DNA from: JBOHCT01 sp050699055
GTDB lineage: Bacteria > Actinomycetota > Actinomycetes > Streptosporangiales > JBOHCT01
Length of the DNA stretch: 6,783 nucleotides
Assembly (NCBI GenBank): GCA_050699055.1
Contig: JBOHCT010000214.1
Span: 1-6,783 of the forward strand
Direction of reading: 5' to 3'
Shown here: positions 4,628 through 6,783 of the stretch, in pieces
Position numbering within the stretch: position 1 is the stretch's first letter
Layout of the letters: every line of letters starts with the position of its first letter
The notes under the pieces: generated by a model
Databases searched by the model: none
What the model was told of the DNA's origin: nothing
The model's input: only the letters and a program-made list of their open reading frames with translations
Made by a program: the position numbers and the translations under genes

Positions 4628-5398
4628 TCACCGCACCGGATGACCCGCGGCGCGCAGCGCGTCCTTGACCTCCCGGACCCGCAGGTGACCGAAGTGGAAG
4701 ACACTGGCGGCCAGCACCGCGTCGGCGCCGGTCTCGACCGCCGACGCGAAGTGGTCGGTGTCGCCCGCTCCGCCGCTGGCGATCAGCGGAACACTGACCG
4801 CGGCCCGAACGGCCTCGATCATCTCCAGGTCGTACCCGTCCCTGGTGCCGTCGGCGTCCATCGAGTTGAGCAGGATCTCCCCGACGCCGCGCTCCTGGCC
4901 GCGCACGGCCCACTCGACCGCGTCGATCCCCGTACCGCGCCGCCCTCCGTGGGTGGTGACCTCGAACCCGCTCAGGGTCGGCGACCCGCCGGCGACACGG
5001 CGGGCGTCGACGGACAGCACGACGCACTGCGACCCGAAGCGCTCGGCCGCCTCCCGCAGCAGCTCGGGCCGGGCGATCGCCGCGGTGTTGAGCGAGACCT
5101 TGTCGGCGCCCGCCCGCAGCAGCCGATCGACGTCATCCACGGCACGGACGCCGCCGCCGACCGTGAGCGGGATGAAGACCTGCTCGGCCGTGCGCCGCAC
5201 GACGTCGTAGGTGGTCTCCCGACCTCCGCTGGACGCCGTGATGTCGAGGAAGACGAGCTCGTCTGCGCCCTCGGCGTCGTAGACGTGCGCCATCTCCACC
5301 GGGTCGCCCGCGTCGCGCAGCCCCGTGAAACGCACACCCTTCACGACCCTGCCGGCGTCGACGTCGAGGCAGGGCATCACCCGCGCCGCGAGCGTCAC
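4628..5398 (-). CDS. hisF: Imidazole glycerol phosphate synthase, cyclase subunit
   Basis: HisF uses ammonia from the HisH glutaminase to convert PRFAR to imidazole glycerol phosphate and AICAR, linking histidine and purine synthesis. The 256-residue product is a full (beta-alpha)8 barrel of normal length. Catalytic aspartates are in MPCLDVDAGRVVKG (Asp12) and VVLSVDARR (Asp131). Phosphate-binding loops are VGGGVRAVDDV (80-90) and ASGGAGDTDHF (207-217), and LNSMDADGTRDGYD (177-190) is strongly conserved. The GTG start at 5398 shares four bases (GTGA) with the hisA stop, and GGAGG lies 7 bases upstream (5406-5410) inside hisA, so it is translationally coupled. The reading frame stays open far upstream, but that extension is only the antisense-free shadow of hisA. 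HisH is not encoded next to it in this window. Confidence 0.97.
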   Translation of the reverse strand: MTLAARVMPCLDVDAGRVVKGVRFTGLRDAGDPVEMAHVYDAEGADELVFLDITASSGGRETTYDVVRRTAEQVFIPLTVGGGVRAVDDVDRLLRAGADKVSLNTAAIARPELLREAAERFGSQCVVLSVDARRVAGGSPTLSGFEVTTHGGRRGTGIDAVEWAVRGQERGVGEILLNSMDADGTRDGYDLEMIEAVRAAVSVPLIASGGAGDTDHFASAVETGADAVLAASVFHFGHLRVREVKDALRAAGHPVR

Positions 5399-6141
5399 GC
5401 GGCCGCCTCCAGAGCTTCTCGAAGCGTGAAGGCGCCGGAGTACAGCGCCTTGCCGACGATCGCCCCTTCGACGCCGACCGGTGTGAGCGAGCGGATCGCC
5501 CGCAGGTCGTCGAGGCTCGACACTCCGCCGCTCGCGACCACCGGCCGGTCGGTGACCGCGCAGACGGACCTGAGCAGCTCGAGGTTCGGGCCGGTCAGGG
5601 TGCCGTCGCGCCGGACGTCTGTCACGACGTACCGCGCGCAGCCCTCGGCGTCGAGCCGGGAGAGGGTCTCGAACAGCTCCCCGCCCTCGCGCGTCCAGCC
5701 GCGCGCCGCGAGGGTACTCCCGCGCACGTCGAGGCCGACCGCGATCCGCTCGCTGTGGCGCGCGAGGGCGCCACGCACCCAGGCCGGTCGCTCGAGCGCG
5801 GCGGTGCCGATGTTCACCCGGGCGCAGCCGGTGGCGAGGGCCGCGTCTAGGGTGCCATCGTCGCGAATGCCGCCGGACAGCTCCACGTCTACGTCTAGGC
5901 TGCCGATCACCTTCGCGATCAGCTCGTGATTGGACCCACGTCCGAAGGCCGCGTCGAGGTCGACGAGGTGGATCCACCGCGCCCCCCCGTCCTGCCAGGC
6001 GAGTGCGGCATCGAGCGGATCACCATACACGGTCTCAGAGCCGACCTCGCCGCGGACAAGGCGAACGGCCTTGCCGTCGGCGACGTCGACGGCGGGAAGG
6101 AGCACCAGGTGGCCAAGGTGGTTGTTCGCGTGTTCTGCCAC
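5395..6141 (-). CDS. priA/hisA: PriA-type ProFAR isomerase (HisA, probably bifunctional with TrpF)
   Basis: This enzyme isomerises ProFAR to PRFAR, the substrate of HisF. The 248-residue (beta-alpha)8 protein has catalytic aspartates in LLPAVDVADGKAVRLVRG (Asp19) and VGLDVRG (Asp138), plus phosphate loops at ELSGGIRDD and ASGGVSS. The loop RGWTREGGELFETL (147-160) carries Arg147 and Trp149 with the spacing of the Arg/Trp substrate switch known from actinobacterial PriA, which also performs phosphoribosylanthranilate isomerisation in organisms lacking trpF. Dual activity is inferred from this motif; absence of trpF cannot be seen here. The GTG at 6141 is chosen as the start: a CACAAT -10-like element ends 6 bases upstream and no separate Shine-Dalgarno is seen. 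The core family sequence begins near residue 12, so GTG 6105 is an alternative. It overlaps hisF by four bases and is divergent from a membrane-protein gene, so no hisH precedes it. Confidence 0.95.
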   Translation of the reverse strand: MAEHANNHLGHLVLLPAVDVADGKAVRLVRGEVGSETVYGDPLDAALAWQDGGARWIHLVDLDAAFGRGSNHELIAKVIGSLDVDVELSGGIRDDGTLDAALATGCARVNIGTAALERPAWVRGALARHSERIAVGLDVRGSTLAARGWTREGGELFETLSRLDAEGCARYVVTDVRRDGTLTGPNLELLRSVCAVTDRPVVASGGVSSLDDLRAIRSLTPVGVEGAIVGKALYSGAFTLREALEAAA

Positions 6142-6147
6142 CCGTCC

Positions 6148-6153
6148 ATTGTG
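6148..6153 (-). promoter_or_regulatory. Candidate -10 hexamer for a leaderless hisA transcript
   Basis: Minus-strand GACACAAT ends 6 bases before the GTG at 6141, the spacing expected if transcription starts at the first base of the start codon. No good -35 is visible. The same octamer precedes hisI. The assignment is an inference. Confidence 0.4.
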
Positions 6154-6215
6154 TCGAAACCACGCGAGCGGATGGGAACCGATGCGGGAGTCCCCGCGTC
6201 GGGTAGGTCACGAGC

Positions 6216-6783
6216 GTGAGGTGCGGCTCGCCCTCCCCTCCTGTCCTCACGGCGGACCGGTCCGCGCGCGGTCGGCAGTCCCCCGGGAGCCGGCACGCCA
6301 TGTTGCTGGTGCTGTGCGTCGCGCTCTGCGTCATCGAGGCGGGCGTTCTCACCGCGACCGGGCAGTCGTCCGCGCTGCCGCTCGCCCCACAGGCCGCCGC
6401 ACCGCTGCCGTACGCGGTCTTCCACGACCTCAGATGGCTGCTCGTCTTCCACCGGTCCTGGGCGACCTTCGCGGCGGAGGCGGCGGCGCTGATCGCGGTC
6501 CGGAGCCTGCTCACGGCCGCGTGCGCGTGGCTGGCCTGGCCAGGAGACCCGCCCTCGCCGCGCGCACTGCTGCGGCGCTCGGTGGCGGCCACGTGCACGC
6601 TCGGCCTGCTCCTCACCCCGCTCGCGGCGCTCACGGTCGGCATGGCCGTCGCGCCCGTCTCATACGTCATCATTGCCGGGCTGCCGCTGCTGCTGGCCGC
6701 ACTGCTGCTCACCGCGCACTCCCCCGCCGCGCGCTGGTGGCGGGCCGCGCCGCCGCGCAGCGCCGTCGCGTGGTCGCTCTCCG
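6216..6783 (+). CDS. Uncharacterised actinobacterial membrane protein, 3'-truncated by the window edge
   Basis: An open frame runs from the GTG at 6216 off the right edge (189 complete codons visible). After a basic N-terminal stretch (about residues 14-27, with four Arg and one His) come hydrophobic segments at about 29-48, 83-108, 122-142 and 145-167. FHDLRWLLVFHRSW (69-82) lies on the loop before the second helix. I recall similar DLRWLLVYH-like motifs in unnamed actinobacterial membrane proteins, but no function or formal family is recognised. An alternative start is ATG 6300 (codon 29) with GGGAG 10 bases ahead. The longer form is preferred because it supplies the positive residues expected before the first helix and keeps G/C-rich third positions, but this choice is weak. 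The gene is divergent from hisA across 74 bases. Confidence 0.7.
   Translation, partial: MRCGSPSPPVLTADRSARGRQSPGSRHAMLLVLCVALCVIEAGVLTATGQSSALPLAPQAAAPLPYAVFHDLRWLLVFHRSWATFAAEAAALIAVRSLLTAACAWLAWPGDPPSPRALLRRSVAATCTLGLLLTPLAALTVGMAVAPVSYVIIAGLPLLLAALLLTAHSPAARWWRAAPPRSAVAWSLS

Noticed and set aside
4218..5027. Minus-strand frame joining hisF and the DUF4190 gene as a fusion or extension
   Set aside because: It is out of frame with both real genes and Arg-rich throughout. The hisF stop at 4628 and DUF4190 start at 4530 are separately supported.
4610..5929. Plus-strand open frame (439 codons) opposite hisF and hisA
   Set aside because: It is an antisense shadow of two complete, motif-bearing genes.
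1..6783. tRNA, rRNA, CRISPR array, insertion sequence, integrase or attachment site
   Set aside because: No cloverleaf, repeat-spacer array, transposase motif or flanking target duplication could be found on either strand. Coding genes and short spacers account for almost all bases.

Overview
The window is gene-dense and very GC-rich, with strong third-position G/C. It carries several actinobacterial marks: a HisA of the bifunctional PriA type, a TIGR03085-type (mycothiol-dependent isomerase-like) gene next to hisI, and a Pro/Gly-rich DUF4190 membrane protein. It is best read as chromosomal DNA of a high-GC actinobacterium. I cannot fix the genus.

Layout, left to right. The minus strand holds the first 455 codons of trpE (its C-terminus lies beyond base 1), preceded by hisI with a 4-base ATGA stop/start overlap. 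A 208-base divergent spacer follows, holding an 82-base imperfect palindrome and candidate promoters for hisI and for a plus-strand TIGR03085-family gene (1962-2597). That gene converges on, and overlaps antisense by 76 bases, a minus-strand arsR. arsR is divergent from a plus-strand arsM, which encodes an arsenite S-adenosylmethionine methyltransferase. Just after arsM, behind an excellent Shine-Dalgarno sequence, is an 18-codon frame for a peptide with seven cysteines, too short for ordinary gene callers. A perfect 18-bp hairpin closes the unit. On the minus strand then come a DUF4190 membrane protein, hisF and hisA/priA (4-base GTGA overlap). Finally a divergent plus-strand membrane-protein gene runs off the right edge.

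Two themes emerge. The first is amino-acid biosynthesis: PriA (HisA, probably also TrpF activity), HisF and HisI act in histidine synthesis, and TrpE makes the first committed step to tryptophan. The second is an arsenic module (arsR, arsM, Cys-rich micropeptide) lying between hisF and hisI. ArsR would sense As(III) through an N-terminal Cys pair plus a CVC motif and repress a shared intergenic region. ArsM would methylate As(III). The micropeptide repeats the Cys pattern of the ArsM N-terminus (CC-x3-ACGC) and may bind or shuttle As(III). This peptide is the most interesting item in the window.
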